A DNA stretch of 64,000 nt, taken from the NCBI GenBank assembly GCA_963741405.1, contig CAVUHX010000037.1, positions 1 to 64,000 on the forward strand, in the 5' to 3' direction. The notes beneath the pieces are model-generated. The model was given only the letters and a program-made list of their open reading frames with translations. It had not been told where the DNA came from and ran no database searches. The DNA comes from Roseiarcus sp963741405 (GTDB lineage Bacteria > Pseudomonadota > Alphaproteobacteria > Rhizobiales > Beijerinckiaceae). The translations under genes were made by a program, and so were the position numbers. Position 1 is the stretch's first letter. The number at the start of each line of letters is the position of its first letter. This document shows, one piece after another, positions 27,747 through 36,337 of this stretch.

Positions 27747-28912
27747 TAGTAATCGAGGTGTTGTTGCTGGATGCCGCCCTGGTGAGTGCCGAGCAGCCAC
27801 CGCTTGAGAAGCGAGGCGATCGTGTGAACACGCGGCATGACTTCATGGGCTGGATCCAAACCGTCGCTGATGACGGTGATCTGGTGCTGGTAGCCAGCGT
27901 TCGCCAGCCCTGAATACCCGCGCCATCCGTCGGTGTGGACTGCCGACCCCGGCGCCACGACGCTCCGAACGAAGGGGAGAAGGTTATCCGCCGACACATC
28001 CTTGATGCGCCGAAGGCGGATCCGGCCGATGGCCCGACCGCGCTTTTCGGCGGCCACGGCGACAATGGTCTTGGCTTCGGCGCCCCGACCACGCTTGCCC
28101 CCTTCCGGGCCTCCGACGTAGGTTTCGTCGACTTCTACCGTCCCCGTGAGACAATCCCGACCAGGCCGGACCATCGCCCGCCGCAGCTTGTGCAGCCAAG
28201 TCCAGGCCGTCTCGTAGCTGCCGAGCCCCAGTGCCCGCTGCAGCCCGAGCGCGCTGACGCCGTTCTTCTGACTGGTGACGAACCACATCGCAAGAAACCA
28301 CATTCGCAGCGGCTTGCGGGTATCCTGGAACACCGTGCCAGCCGTCAGCGACGTCTCCCACTCGCAGGCGCGACATCGCAACCGTCCGCGCGACATCTCC
28401 CACGGGTCCGCGGCCACGCCGCATTCCGGGCACAGGAACCCGTCCGGCCAACGCAGGCGGCGGATGTACTCCCGGCAAGCAGCGTCGCTACGAAACCACT
28501 CATCCACCTCTTGGAACGTCCGTGGATAATCAACTCCAGAAATGGCGTTGCACGGCGTCTCCCTATAATCATACCGCCGATGCCGGCGGGCGTTAAGGGG
28601 ATACCCAGTTTTTGCAATTCGGTCACCGACAATTTCCGCGTAATCAACCCAAAGGATTTTCGGGTTCTGGCGTGACCGGGGTATAGCAACGAAGCCGACG
28701 AACAAAGCGGAGTGATCCGTCGCGGAGCCGGCGGAGCCAAGGACGGGGGCCAAGGGGAGAGCGGGCCAGCAAAGCACGTGCCGGGCACAGGACCGGGTAA
28801 GCGTGCACAGGCGCTGGACCGCATGCGACAGGACGCGGTCCCCTCCGTGCCAATGACGATGAGACAAACGCCCCCTGGAGTTTACCCTTGAGGGCTGAGG
28901 TCACATGCTCCC

Positions 28913-29380
28913 ATGGTCATGCCGCTCATCCCCTTCGAAACAACTCTTGCCGATGGCTCCGCAACAGAGGGAGGCCGTAGGCCGATCGTTGTTGCGGAGC
29001 CATCGGCGGCCTCGCCTGAACTCTCCGACCGGCCACGCCGTCGGACGTTCACGACCGCCTACAAGCTTGGGATACTTCGCCAGGTCGATGAGGCGGGGCC
29101 GGGCGGCATTGGCGCGATCCTGCGGCGCGAGGGGCTGTATTCCTCACTGTTGACGGATTGGCGTCGGCAACGCGACGCCGGCGCCTGCGAGGCGCTGAAG
29201 GCGGTCAAGCGCGGCCCCAAGGTCGCCGAGCCCAACCCGCTGGCGGCCGAACATGCCCAGTTGCAGCGCGACTACAAGAGCGTGACGTTGCGCTTGCAAC
29301 GCGCCGAGGCGATCGTCGAAATCCAAAAAAAAGTGGCTTTGCTGCTGGGCCTGTCGATGCCCGGCGACGAGGCGTCCTGA
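28913..29380 (+). CDS. IS3-family OrfA (helix-turn-helix protein)
   Basis: A 155-residue protein with the transposase_8-like helix-turn-helix: RRTFTTAYKLGILRQVDEAGPGGIGAILRREGLYSSLLTDWRRQ, followed by a leucine-rich coiled coil (AEHAQLQRDYKSVTLRLQRAEAIVEIQKKVALLLGL). It binds the element's ends. Its stop overlaps the orfB start (TGATG), and an A8 run near its 3' end could shift ribosomes by -1 into orfB. Confidence 0.88.
   Translation: MVMPLIPFETTLADGSATEGGRRPIVVAEPSAASPELSDRPRRRTFTTAYKLGILRQVDEAGPGGIGAILRREGLYSSLLTDWRRQRDAGACEALKAVKRGPKVAEPNPLAAEHAQLQRDYKSVTLRLQRAEAIVEIQKKVALLLGLSMPGDEAS
29325..29332 (+). promoter_or_regulatory. Candidate -1 frameshift site between IS3 orfA and orfB
   Basis: Eight consecutive A residues (CC-AAAAAAAA-GTGG) lie in orfA where orfB's frame, which is -1 relative to orfA, is already open. 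IS3 elements commonly make an OrfAB fusion by slipping on A-rich runs in this position. Direct start of orfB at the overlapping ATG is the alternative. Confidence 0.55.
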
Positions 29381-30415
29381 TGGACGCCGTGGCGGCCCTG
29401 CCGCCCGGCGGCGGGCTGATCGGCGCGGCCTGCGCGGCGCTGGGCCTGTCGCGCGCCAGCTTCCATCGCCGGACTGCGACAGCCCGGCGCCCTCCCGCGC
29501 CGTTTCGTCCGCGCCCTCGTCCCGCCAGGGCGCTGGCCGTTTCCGAGCGTCAGGCCGTCCTCGATCTGTTGCGCGAACCTCGGTTCGTCGACCAACCCCC
29601 GGCCGAAGTCTACGCCGAGTTGCTGGACCAAGGCCTCTATCATTGCTCGATCCGGACCATGTATCGCATCCTTCACGAGAACGGCGAGGTGAAGGAGCGT
29701 CGCCAACAGCTGCGCCACCCCGTCTACAAAAAGCCGGAACTCATCGCCGAGGGCCCCAACCGGGTCTGGTCATGGGACATAACCAAGCTGATGGGACCGG
29801 CCAAATGGACCTACTTCTATCTCTACGCGATCATCGACATCTTCAGCCGGAGGGTCGTGGCCTGGCTCGTCGCCGACGCCGAAAGCGCCGCCTTGTTCAA
29901 ACCGCTGTTCGAGGACGCCGCCGCCAAGCACGGCGTCTTGCCCGGCCAGCTCACCCTGCACGCCGACCGCGGACCCTCCATGAAAGCCAAGGCCACCGCC
30001 CTGTTGCTCGCCGACCTGGGCGTCACCAAGTCCCATAGCCGGCCCTACACATCCAACGACAATCCCTTCTCGGAAAGCCTCTTCAAAACCTGCAAATATC
30101 AGCCTCAGTTCCCGGAACGCTTCGGCTCCATCCAGGACGCCAAAGCGTTCTGCCGCAGGTTCTTCCAATGGTACAACGCCGAACACCACCATCTCGGTAT
30201 CGGCCTGATGACGCCAAACCAAGTCCACTACGGACAAGCCGACGAAATCTACGACGCCCGAATGTCAATCGGCGTCCAAAATTGACCCCCGATCGGCGTC
30301 CAAAATTGACCCCTGTTGGTGCCAGGGCGCGGACGGCAGCGCTCGGCCCGGCGTAGCTGGTCGGGGTTGCGCAGCCGGGGCGAGCGCGGTTTGGTTGACC
30401 TGAGATTGTCTCGCG

Positions 30416-31144
30416 TCAGGCGCGGTTCTTGAAGCGCCAGCTTTCGTTGCCGGTCTCGACGATGTCGCAGTGATGGGTGAGGCGGTCGAGCAGCGCGGTG
30501 GTCATTTTTGGATCGCCGAACACGCTCGGCCATTCGCCGAAGGCGAGGTTGGTGGTGACGATGATCGAGGTGCGCTCATAGAGACGGCTGATCAGGTGGA
30601 ACAGCAATTGCCCGCCGGCCTGGGCGAAGGGGAGATAGCCGAGTTCGTCGAGGATCACGAAGTCGAGGCGGGTGAGATAATCAGCAAGCCGTCCCTGGCG
30701 GCCGGCGCGCGCCTGAGCCTCGAGCTGATTGACGAGATCGACGGTGGTGAAGAAGCGCCCGCGCGATCCGGCGCGGATGCAGCTTCGCGCGATCGCGATG
30801 GCCAGGTGCGTCTTGCCGGTGCCGGTTCCCCCGACCAGGACGAGGTTGCGCTGCTGGGCAAGGAAGCCGCCGGCGGCGAGGTCGCGCACGAGAGCCTCGT
30901 TGATCGGCGAGTTCTTGAACGCGAAGTCGTCGACGTCCTTGGCCAGCGGCAGCTTGGCGACTGTGAGCTGGTATTTGATCGAGCGCGCCTGCTTCTCCGA
31001 GATCTCGGCTTTCAGGAGATCGCCGACGAAACGCTGCGGCTCATGCTTGCGCTTGAGCGCCGTGGTCAGCGTCTCGTCGTAGGCGCTCCTCATCCCGTAG
31101 AGCTTGAGGCTGCTCATCATGTCGAGGACTTCGGTTCTTTCCAT
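30416..31144 (-). CDS. istB: IS21 helper ATPase IstB
   Basis: A 242-residue DnaA/DnaC-like AAA+ ATPase that selects target DNA for IstA. Walker A GGTGTGKTHLA, Walker B FVILDELGYLPF, sensor VTTNLAFGEW, then RLTHHCDIVETGNESWRFKNR. The gene starts three bases after the istA stop. Full length for the family. Confidence 0.94.
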   Translation of the reverse strand: MERTEVLDMMSSLKLYGMRSAYDETLTTALKRKHEPQRFVGDLLKAEISEKQARSIKYQLTVAKLPLAKDVDDFAFKNSPINEALVRDLAAGGFLAQQRNLVLVGGTGTGKTHLAIAIARSCIRAGSRGRFFTTVDLVNQLEAQARAGRQGRLADYLTRLDFVILDELGYLPFAQAGGQLLFHLISRLYERTSIIVTTNLAFGEWPSVFGDPKMTTALLDRLTHHCDIVETGNESWRFKNRA

Positions 31145-31147
31145 GGG

Positions 31148-32644
31148 TTACACGCTCCTGAGTTGGTCGTATCGGGCGCAGTCGGCGATCGGCGCGTGAC
31201 GGAGCTGCAACGCGTCGGGCGTCATGATCGTCGCCGCCGGTCCGGGATCGCGCTGACGCGCGAGGATGTTGATGACGACGTCGGCCGAATGGACGCCCTC
31301 GGACAGCGCCTGAAGGCAGGCGGCCTCCACCGCAAGCAATCCATCGGTGAGCACGGCGGCGAGGATTTTGACCATCTGCCGGTCGCCGTCGTCGGAGCCG
31401 GCAAGCTTGCGCCGCACGCGATCGAGCGCCGTCGGCAGCACCCAGTCCTTGAACGGCGCCCCGTTGCGCAAGGCTCCCGGCTTGCGCGCCAGGACCGGAA
31501 CGTAATGCCAAGGATCATAGACCGTCGCGCCACGCCCATAGCGGCGTGGGTGTTCCGCCACGATGCGCCCGTCCTGGCGGATCACGACGCGATCGGCGTA
31601 GGCGTGGACTTCGACCGGGCGGCCGACCGCGCTGGCGCTCACCGAGTATTTGTTGTTGTCGAAGCGGACGAGGCAGGTCTTCGACACCGAGGCCGGCAGG
31701 GCATGGAAGCCGTCGAAGCGGCCGCGATAGGGAATGAGCTTGGGGCGCTCTTCCTCGAAGACCTCCCAGATCGTCCTGTCGGGCTGTTCGGGATGAGAAT
31801 GCGCCTTGGCCCAGGCGATGCATTTGTCCATCAGCCAGGCGTTCAGTTCGTCGTAATTCTTGACGCGCAAGCGCGGGGTGAAGAAGCGCTCGCGCACGAG
31901 GCCGACCTGGTTCTCGACCTGGCCCTTCTCCCAGCCCGAGGCCGGCGTGCAGGCAACGGGCTCGACGAGGTGATGCGAGCACATCTGGAGGAAGCGGCGA
32001 TTGTATTGCCGATCCTTGCCGACGAAGATCGTCTCCACCGCCGTCTTCATGTTGTCGTAGATGCCGCGCGAGCAGGCGCCCCTGAAGAACGCGAACGCCC
32101 GCTCGTGGGCGTCGAAAACCATCTCCTGCGTTTCGCGCGGATAGGCGCGTGCGAGCATCATGCGGCTGTGGCAAAGACGGATGTGCGCGACCTTCACGGT
32201 CGTCGTTACCCCGTCCATCACAACGATGTCGTGGCTCCAGTCGAACTGGTAGGCCTCGCCCGGCGAGAACGTCAGCGGGACGAAGGCGCTCGCCGTCGCG
32301 CTCGCGTTCGCCTTGGCCCAAGCGCGGGCGTAACGTCGAACGGCGTCGTAGCCGCCTTCGTAGCCGAGCGTCCGCAGCTCCTCGAAAATGCGGATCAGCG
32401 TCATCCGCTCGCGCGCCGAAGCGTCCGCGTTCCTCGCCAGCAGCCGATCGAGGTCTTCCGTCCAGCCACCCAGCTTCGGCCGCGGCTGAACTTCTCGTCC
32501 ATAGAAAAACGCCGTCTCCGCCGATCGCAGGACCTTGCGCACCGTGTTGCGCGACAGCCTCAGGTCGCGCGCGATCTCCCTGATCGTCTTGCCCTGAACG
32601 AAATGCTCCCGCCGTATCCGACCAATCGTCTCCACAATCAGCAT
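31148..32644 (-). CDS. istA: IS21 transposase IstA
   Basis: A 498-residue transposase: helix-turn-helix (TIREIARDLRLSRNTVRKVLRS), a DDE integrase core with FQFDWSH-like AYQFDWSHDIVVMDG, IYDNMKTAV, and ACTPASGWEKGQVENQV carrying the Glu, then a beta-barrel C-terminus with NKYSVSASAVGRPVEVHAY. It is complete and coupled to istB. Confidence 0.94.
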   Translation of the reverse strand: MLIVETIGRIRREHFVQGKTIREIARDLRLSRNTVRKVLRSAETAFFYGREVQPRPKLGGWTEDLDRLLARNADASARERMTLIRIFEELRTLGYEGGYDAVRRYARAWAKANASATASAFVPLTFSPGEAYQFDWSHDIVVMDGVTTTVKVAHIRLCHSRMMLARAYPRETQEMVFDAHERAFAFFRGACSRGIYDNMKTAVETIFVGKDRQYNRRFLQMCSHHLVEPVACTPASGWEKGQVENQVGLVRERFFTPRLRVKNYDELNAWLMDKCIAWAKAHSHPEQPDRTIWEVFEEERPKLIPYRGRFDGFHALPASVSKTCLVRFDNNKYSVSASAVGRPVEVHAYADRVVIRQDGRIVAEHPRRYGRGATVYDPWHYVPVLARKPGALRNGAPFKDWVLPTALDRVRRKLAGSDDGDRQMVKILAAVLTDGLLAVEAACLQALSEGVHSADVVINILARQRDPGPAATIMTPDALQLRHAPIADCARYDQLRSV

Positions 32645-33325
32645 CCCTCACCGCCCGCTTCGCGCCAAAGCAGGCAGCCGAACAAATCGGAAATCAGGGG
32701 GTCAATTTTGGACGCCGATCCCCCGCCTCAGGGGGTCACTTTTCCACGCCGAAACACAGCCCGAAAGCAGACCCTCGAAAACGCCTTTCTCGCCAACCCG
32801 AACCAATTCGTGAAAAACATCCCCTCGCCCCCCGACAAGCCAACCGCCGTCTGGATCAATCCGCCCCAAATCAAGCCTAAAATCCAAGCCTAAATTACCA
32901 ACCCAGGCGTCTCATTGTCGTTGACACGTTCCGAATTCGTGACACATGTAGCCGAAGGCAACTGCGTCGTCGCGAGACGAGGTGGGAGCAGCCGGAGGCG
33001 AACGAACAGCCCGCAGGATGACGAACCCGTTTCGGCGGCGTGGCGCGGCGAGTTTGCCCACTCATGGCGAAGCCTGGGTCATGAGACCCGCCGGGCGCGT
33101 TGAGACGACTGCGAAAACGACGCTCGGGCCCATAACGTGGTTGGGGGCGGGATGTTGGGACGGCGAGACAAAGGAAGCGGAGAGACCTGCGCGGCGTGTG
33201 CGAGCCGGGCAGGAGTCAGAGCCCGCATAGTACCGCTGCGGTTTGGGGCGGAAGGAACGGATCGCGAGAGGACGGGGCAACATAACCCCGTGCGAGGGAA
33301 GGTGGGCAGAAAGGGGGGATGCGCG

Positions 33326-34654
33326 ATGAACGGGTCGAGGCAACAGAACGCCGGGAGTGCCGACGAGGCTACACAAGGCGGAGAGGCTCAACGGGACTTT
33401 CCGTGGGTCGAAGCTTCGGTCTGGACGGAACGCATGCTGTCGGCGCTGGGCAACGGCGTCAAAGGCGGCAAATGGTACAGTTTGATGGATAAGGCGTTCG
33501 CGCCCAAGACGCTGGCGGCGGCCTGGACGAAGGTCCGGGCCAACAAAGGCGCGGCGGGCGTGGATGGGCAAAGCATCGAACGGTTCGCGGCGAAGGCGGA
33601 AGGCTATCTGGCCGAGCTGTCCGCGGCGCTGCGGGAAGGGTCCTACCGTCCGCTAGCCGTCAAACGGGTCGACCTTCCGAAGGGCGAGGGCGAGACGAGG
33701 CCGCTGGGCATTCCGACGGTCAAGGATCGCATCGTCCAGCAGGCCTTCCGGCTCGTGATCGAACTGATTTTCGAAACGCGGTTCCGCGACGGGAGCTACG
33801 GCTTCCGCCCGGGGCGCGGATGCCATGACGCGCTGCGGGAAGTCGATCGGCTGATCAAGGACGGCTACGCCCACGTCGTAGACGCGGACCTGGCCTCCTA
33901 TTTCAATTCGATCCCGCATGATCGGCTGATGGCGCGGGTCGAGGAGAAGGTCAGCGATGGCCTGGTTCTCGATCTGATCCGCGGCTGCCTGAAGGCCGAC
34001 ATCCTGAAAGGGCTGGAGAGGTGGACGCCGACACGGGGCTCGCCGCAAGGCGCAGTGATCAGCCCGTTGCTGGCCAACATCTACCTCGACCCGCTGGATG
34101 CGGCGATGGCCGAACGCGGGGGCCGCATGGTGCGGTATGCGGACGACTTCGTCATCCTGTGCGGGACGCGCGAGGAGGCTGACGCCGCCCTCGCGGAGGT
34201 TCGCGCCTGGGTGAGCGAAAACGGTCTCGCGCTGCACCCCGAAAAGACGCATGTCGGTGACCGCCGGCAGCCGGGGCAAGGGTTCGAGTTCCTCGGCTAC
34301 CGTTTCGAAGCCGGCCGGCGACAGGTGCGCCAGAAGAGCCTGAACACGTTCAAGGACAGCATAAGAGAGAAGACGCGGCGCACACGCGGCGACAGCCTCG
34401 CCTGCGCCGTGAAGGATCTCAACCCGCTGTTGCGCGGCTGGTTCGGCTACTTCAAACATGCCCATCACACCACCTTCGGCAAGCTCGACGGGTTTGTCAG
34501 GCGACGGCTGCGCGCCGTCCTGCGCAAGCAGGAAAAGCGCCCCGGGCGGGGCATCTGCCGCGCCGACCATCAACGCCGGCCAAATGCCTTCTTCGCTGAA
34601 GCCGGGCTGTTCGCGCTTTACACGGCCTGGTTATCGGCGAGACAGTCTCGATGA
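33326..34654 (+). CDS. ltrA: Group II intron reverse transcriptase/maturase
   Basis: A 442-residue protein. RT blocks in order: VRANKGAAGVDGQSIERF, KVDLP-like KRVDLPKGEGETRPLGIPTVKDRIVQQAF, YGFRPGRGCHDAL, VVDADLASYFNSIPH, GSPQGAVISPLLANIYL, and the catalytic RYADDFVILC. The maturase (X) domain follows with LNPLLRGWFGYFKHA. There is no HNH endonuclease domain. It helps splice the intron RNA and copies it into DNA. I start at the ATG at 33326 (GGGGGG eight bases upstream); the earlier in-frame region is intron RNA structure rather than protein. Confidence 0.92.
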   Translation: MNGSRQQNAGSADEATQGGEAQRDFPWVEASVWTERMLSALGNGVKGGKWYSLMDKAFAPKTLAAAWTKVRANKGAAGVDGQSIERFAAKAEGYLAELSAALREGSYRPLAVKRVDLPKGEGETRPLGIPTVKDRIVQQAFRLVIELIFETRFRDGSYGFRPGRGCHDALREVDRLIKDGYAHVVDADLASYFNSIPHDRLMARVEEKVSDGLVLDLIRGCLKADILKGLERWTPTRGSPQGAVISPLLANIYLDPLDAAMAERGGRMVRYADDFVILCGTREEADAALAEVRAWVSENGLALHPEKTHVGDRRQPGQGFEFLGYRFEAGRRQVRQKSLNTFKDSIREKTRRTRGDSLACAVKDLNPLLRGWFGYFKHAHHTTFGKLDGFVRRRLRAVLRKQEKRPGRGICRADHQRRPNAFFAEAGLFALYTAWLSARQSR

Positions 34655-34671
34655 AGAAACCACCGACTGGA

Positions 34672-34704
34672 GAGCCGTATGCGGGAAAACCGCCCGTACG
34701 GTTC
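34672..34704 (+). ncRNA. Group II intron domain V
   Basis: A 33-base hairpin GAGCCGTATGCGGG...CGTACGGTTC: the outer stem GAGCCGTA pairs with TACGGTTC, a two-base bulge follows, and the inner stem GCGG/CCGC is capped by an A-rich loop. The AGC catalytic triad is at 34673-34675. This is the most conserved part of group II introns. A second hairpin with a likely bulged A (domain VI, GTCGGC-GAAA-GCCGAT) follows at 34715-34735. Confidence 0.9.
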
Positions 34705-34933
34705 GGAGGGAGGGGTCGGCGAAAGCCGATCCCTACCCCTATCAGTAGAAGTTTGACAACTACGCCGATATGCGCGCCGGGCTCGCTTCTTATGACGAAA
34801 ATCAATCCTTGGAGGCGCGCCCATATTCTGCGCTGTCGCCGGTTCCTGACTGACGGTGAAGCGATCCCCACAGCATGATCAGGTGTCCTATCGGAGTGTG
34901 TATTTTTGGGACATCAGCGAAGGTTGGGGAATC

Positions 34934-34980
34934 GGCCCCTTTGAGGGGCCCCAATTCTAAAGCCCCCGGTTTGCAGGGGG
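34934..34980. terminator. Two GC hairpins upstream of purD
   Basis: GGCCCC-TTTGA-GGGGCC (34934-34950) and CCCCC-GGTTTGCA-GGGGG (34963-34980) stand side by side in the 317-base gap between the intron and purD. Neither has a T tract. They may insulate purD from upstream transposon transcription. The rest of the gap (34743-34933, 34981-35059) holds no convincing gene. Confidence 0.4.
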
Positions 34981-35059
34981 ATACTTACTCGCGTAATTCT
35001 TGATCTGAATGACCAGTCTAAACAATTGTGCCGGCGACAATCGACGCGGAAGCAATCAG

Positions 35060-36337
35060 ATGAATGTCCTTATTCTCGGATCCGGCGCTCGGGAACACGC
35101 CTTGGTCCAAGCGTGCGCTCGCTCACCCCGACTTCGGAATCTTTTCGTTGCACCAGGCAACCCTGGCTGCGCGAGCCTCGCGACTGTTGTGGACCTGAGC
35201 CTCGTGGACCATGCCCAGATTATTGAGTTTTGCAAAACCAGTTTTGTGAATCTAGTGGTCGTTGGTCCGGAAGCCCCTTTAGTAGCAGGGATAGCTGACG
35301 ATCTCGCCGGCGTGGGGATAACTTGCTTCGGACCGTCGCGGGCCGCTGCCGTGCTCGAGGGTTCGAAGGGTTACGCCAAAGACTTCTGCCGCGAGTTCGG
35401 CATCCCCACGGCAGAGTATCGACGCTTCTCAACTCAAAATGAAGCAAAGGCCTACATACGAGAGCGCGGCGCGCCTATCGTGGTGAAAGCGGATGGACTG
35501 GCTGCAGGGAAGGGTGTTGTCGTTGCCGAGACAGTCGCTGAAGCGGAGATTGCGGTTGACTCCCTCTTAGCCACACATGGGTCATCGAATGCGGAGTTGG
35601 TTATCGAAGAGTTCCTCAATGGCGAGGAAGTATCGTACTTCGCGCTGTGCGACGGGGAGCGCGCGGTGCCTTTCTCAAGCGCACAGGATCACAAGCGACT
35701 CGGCGACGGAGACACCGGGCCGAACACCGGCGGGATGGGCGCCTACTCTCCATCCCCCCTGATGACTGCCGAACTTAGCGAGCGCGTGATGCGCGAAATC
35801 ATTCGGCCGACGGTTCGAGGGATGGCTCAACGCGGCGCCCCATACCGAGGCGTCCTGTTCGCAGGATTGATGATTGACGGCGCACACCCGAAACTGATCG
35901 AATACAATGTCAGATTCGGCGACCCCGAGGCGGAGGTCATCCTTGCTCGCCTCACCGGCGACATCCTGCCGCTCCTTGAAGCTTGCGCTAAAGGAAGCCT
36001 TCGCAGCCATTCGGCAACTTTCAGCACCGACGCGGCTCTAGCGGTCGTCATGGCTGCGAGAGGGTATCCGGGGGAACCGGTTCGCGGCTCCATAATCGGA
36101 GGGTTGCATGAGGTCGAACGCATGATCGGCGTTACGGTGTTCCAGGCTGGAACACGGAAGGTTGGCGAGGATATTGTTTCCGACGGAGGACGCGTCCTCG
36201 CTATAACCGCGCTCGGGCAAAACGTTGCGGAAGCTAGGTATCGCGCCTACGCCGCCGTCGACCGGATCGACTGGCCAGACGGCTTTTGCAGGCGCGACAT
36301 CGGATCCCGTGCGACGAGAAGGGAGGGTAATCCTTGA
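35060..36337 (+). CDS. purD: Phosphoribosylamine-glycine ligase
   Basis: A 425-residue ATP-grasp enzyme that joins glycine to phosphoribosylamine in purine synthesis. Motifs: MNVLILGSGAREHAL, FVAPGNPGCA, NLVVVGPEAPLVAGIAD, GPSRAAAVLEGSKGYAKDF, IVVKADGLAAGKGVVVA, HKRLGDGDTGPNTGGMGAYSP and LIEYNVRFGDPEAE. The frame is open 17 codons upstream, but the ATG at 35060 begins at the conserved start. The gene looks complete. Its base composition and codon use are less GC-biased than the rest of the window, and it lies inside a transposon-rich block, so it is probably acquired and may duplicate a core purD elsewhere. A patatin-like gene follows with a four-base overlap. Confidence 0.9.
   Translation: MNVLILGSGAREHALVQACARSPRLRNLFVAPGNPGCASLATVVDLSLVDHAQIIEFCKTSFVNLVVVGPEAPLVAGIADDLAGVGITCFGPSRAAAVLEGSKGYAKDFCREFGIPTAEYRRFSTQNEAKAYIRERGAPIVVKADGLAAGKGVVVAETVAEAEIAVDSLLATHGSSNAELVIEEFLNGEEVSYFALCDGERAVPFSSAQDHKRLGDGDTGPNTGGMGAYSPSPLMTAELSERVMREIIRPTVRGMAQRGAPYRGVLFAGLMIDGAHPKLIEYNVRFGDPEAEVILARLTGDILPLLEACAKGSLRSHSATFSTDAALAVVMAARGYPGEPVRGSIIGGLHEVERMIGVTVFQAGTRKVGEDIVSDGGRVLAITALGQNVAEARYRAYAAVDRIDWPDGFCRRDIGSRATRREGNP

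Larger units (their letters stand above)
26453..28534 (-). pseudogene. IS1595-family transposase, interrupted by IS630-B
   Basis: The N-terminal part (28534 down to 27749) reads DYPRTFQEVDEWFRSDAACREYIRRLRWPDGF, with a zinc ribbon (CPECG and CRACEW), then the ISXO2-like DDE core TGTVEVDETYVGGPEGGKRG and VHTDGWRGYSGL, ending at HLDYY. The C-terminal part (26600 down to 26453) reads LDEFTFRFNRRRSNARGLLFHRLAQ and ends KKSA-stop. Removing IS630-B with one TA copy joins the codons GAT TAC TAC CTC exactly. No ATG, GTG or TTG is obvious at the N-terminus, so the start (near 28534) is uncertain. Confidence 0.88.
26430..28609 (-). mobile_element. IS1595-family element (middle of the nest)
   Basis: The element is bounded by 8-base direct repeats TTTTGCAA at 26422-26429 and 28610-28617, the duplication size expected of IS1595. 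Its ends are an imperfect inverted repeat: AATTGGTATCTCCTTCACAC on the left against ACTGGGTATCCCCTTAACGC on the complement of the right end. It carries a minus-strand transposase that is itself split by IS630-B. Confidence 0.88.
25426..28675 (+). pseudogene. IS630-A transposase, interrupted by IS1595
   Basis: The 5' part (25426-26429) encodes the helix-turn-helix (SCEEVGKVLYLDDDTVRGW), then LFVDAVHPTHAARPVG, FLDNARYHH and LNPIERLW, giving the three acidic catalytic positions, and runs to VPKCWPEF. The 3' part (28618-28675) encodes SVTDNFRVINPKDFRVLA and the true stop. Joining them through a single copy of the 8-base target TTTTGCAA restores PEFCNSVTDNFRVINPKDFRVLA in frame, matching the ending of IS630-B. 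As it stands the frame reads on into IS1595 sequence and stops at 26577. Confidence 0.9.
25358..28683 (+). mobile_element. IS630-family element A (outermost of a three-level nest)
   Basis: The ends read TACCCCG inwards on both sides (25358 on, and the complement of 28677-28683), each flanked by a TA dinucleotide (25356-25357 and 28684-28685), the target duplication typical of IS630/Tc1-mariner elements. The transposase is split by an IS1595 insertion at 26430-28609. Its first 550 bases are almost identical to element C at 43522-44066. Confidence 0.85.
30263..32758 (-). mobile_element. IS21-family element 1
   Basis: Bounded by 7-base direct repeats GCCCGAA (30256-30262 and 32759-32765). The ends match each other imperfectly: TGTCAATCGGCGTCCAAAAT at the left, TGTGTTTCGGCGTGGAAAAG on the complement of the right. 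An inner repeat of GATCGGCGTCCAAAATTGAC follows on each side, as IS21 elements carry multiple transposase sites at each end. It carries istA and istB on the minus strand and looks intact. Confidence 0.9.
29380..32893 (+). pseudogene. IS3-family OrfB transposase, interrupted by IS21
   Basis: The 5' part (29380-30262) encodes the integrase-type catalytic domain: VWSWDITKLMGP (first Asp), YLYAIIDIFSRRVVAW, LTLHADRGPSMKAKATALLLADLG (second Asp), SNDNPFSESLFKTCKYQ (Glu), up to EIYDAR. The IS21 inserts here and adds the false ending SIGVQN. The true tail, KQTLENAFLANPNQFVKN and later KPTAVWINPPQIKPKIQA, lies at 32766-32893. Removing IS21 and one 7-base target copy restores YDARKQTLENAF in frame. 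The truncated protein keeps all three catalytic acids, so some activity cannot be excluded. Confidence 0.9.
28848..32926 (+). mobile_element. IS3-family element split by an IS21 element
   Basis: Ends form an imperfect inverted repeat: TGCCAATGACGATGAGAC at 28848 and, on the complement of the right end, TGTCAACGACAATGAGAC finishing at 32926. Inside are orfA and orfB. An IS21 element sits in the last part of orfB. I found no clear 3-4 base target duplication, so the outer flanks may have been rearranged. The 164 bases before it (28684-28847) contain no recognisable gene. Confidence 0.8.
32939..34742 (+). mobile_element. Group II intron (retrotransposon) with RT gene
   Basis: The 3' end carries a textbook domain V and a domain VI hairpin ending CCCTACCCCTAT at about 34742; the RT gene lies upstream in the domain IV position. 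The 5' end is less certain: GTGAC at 32939, just after the IS3 end, could be the GUGYG-type start, and the 390 bases before the RT gene (with blocks such as GTAGCCGAAGGC) would form domains I-III. The intron sits within about a dozen bases of the IS3 end. Confidence 0.75.

Noticed and set aside
28690..28847. A frame on the minus strand (LCTLTRSCARHVLCWPALPL...) as a gene start
   Set aside because: It resembles spurious frames often called near transposons, has no start signal of its own, and runs into the IS1595 remnant by chance.
34746..34858. A 35-codon frame (KFDNYADMRAGLASYDENQS...) just after the group II intron as a 3' exon
   Set aside because: A TAG directly precedes it, no family match is apparent, and no 5' exon can be found before the intron, so a gene call is not supported.
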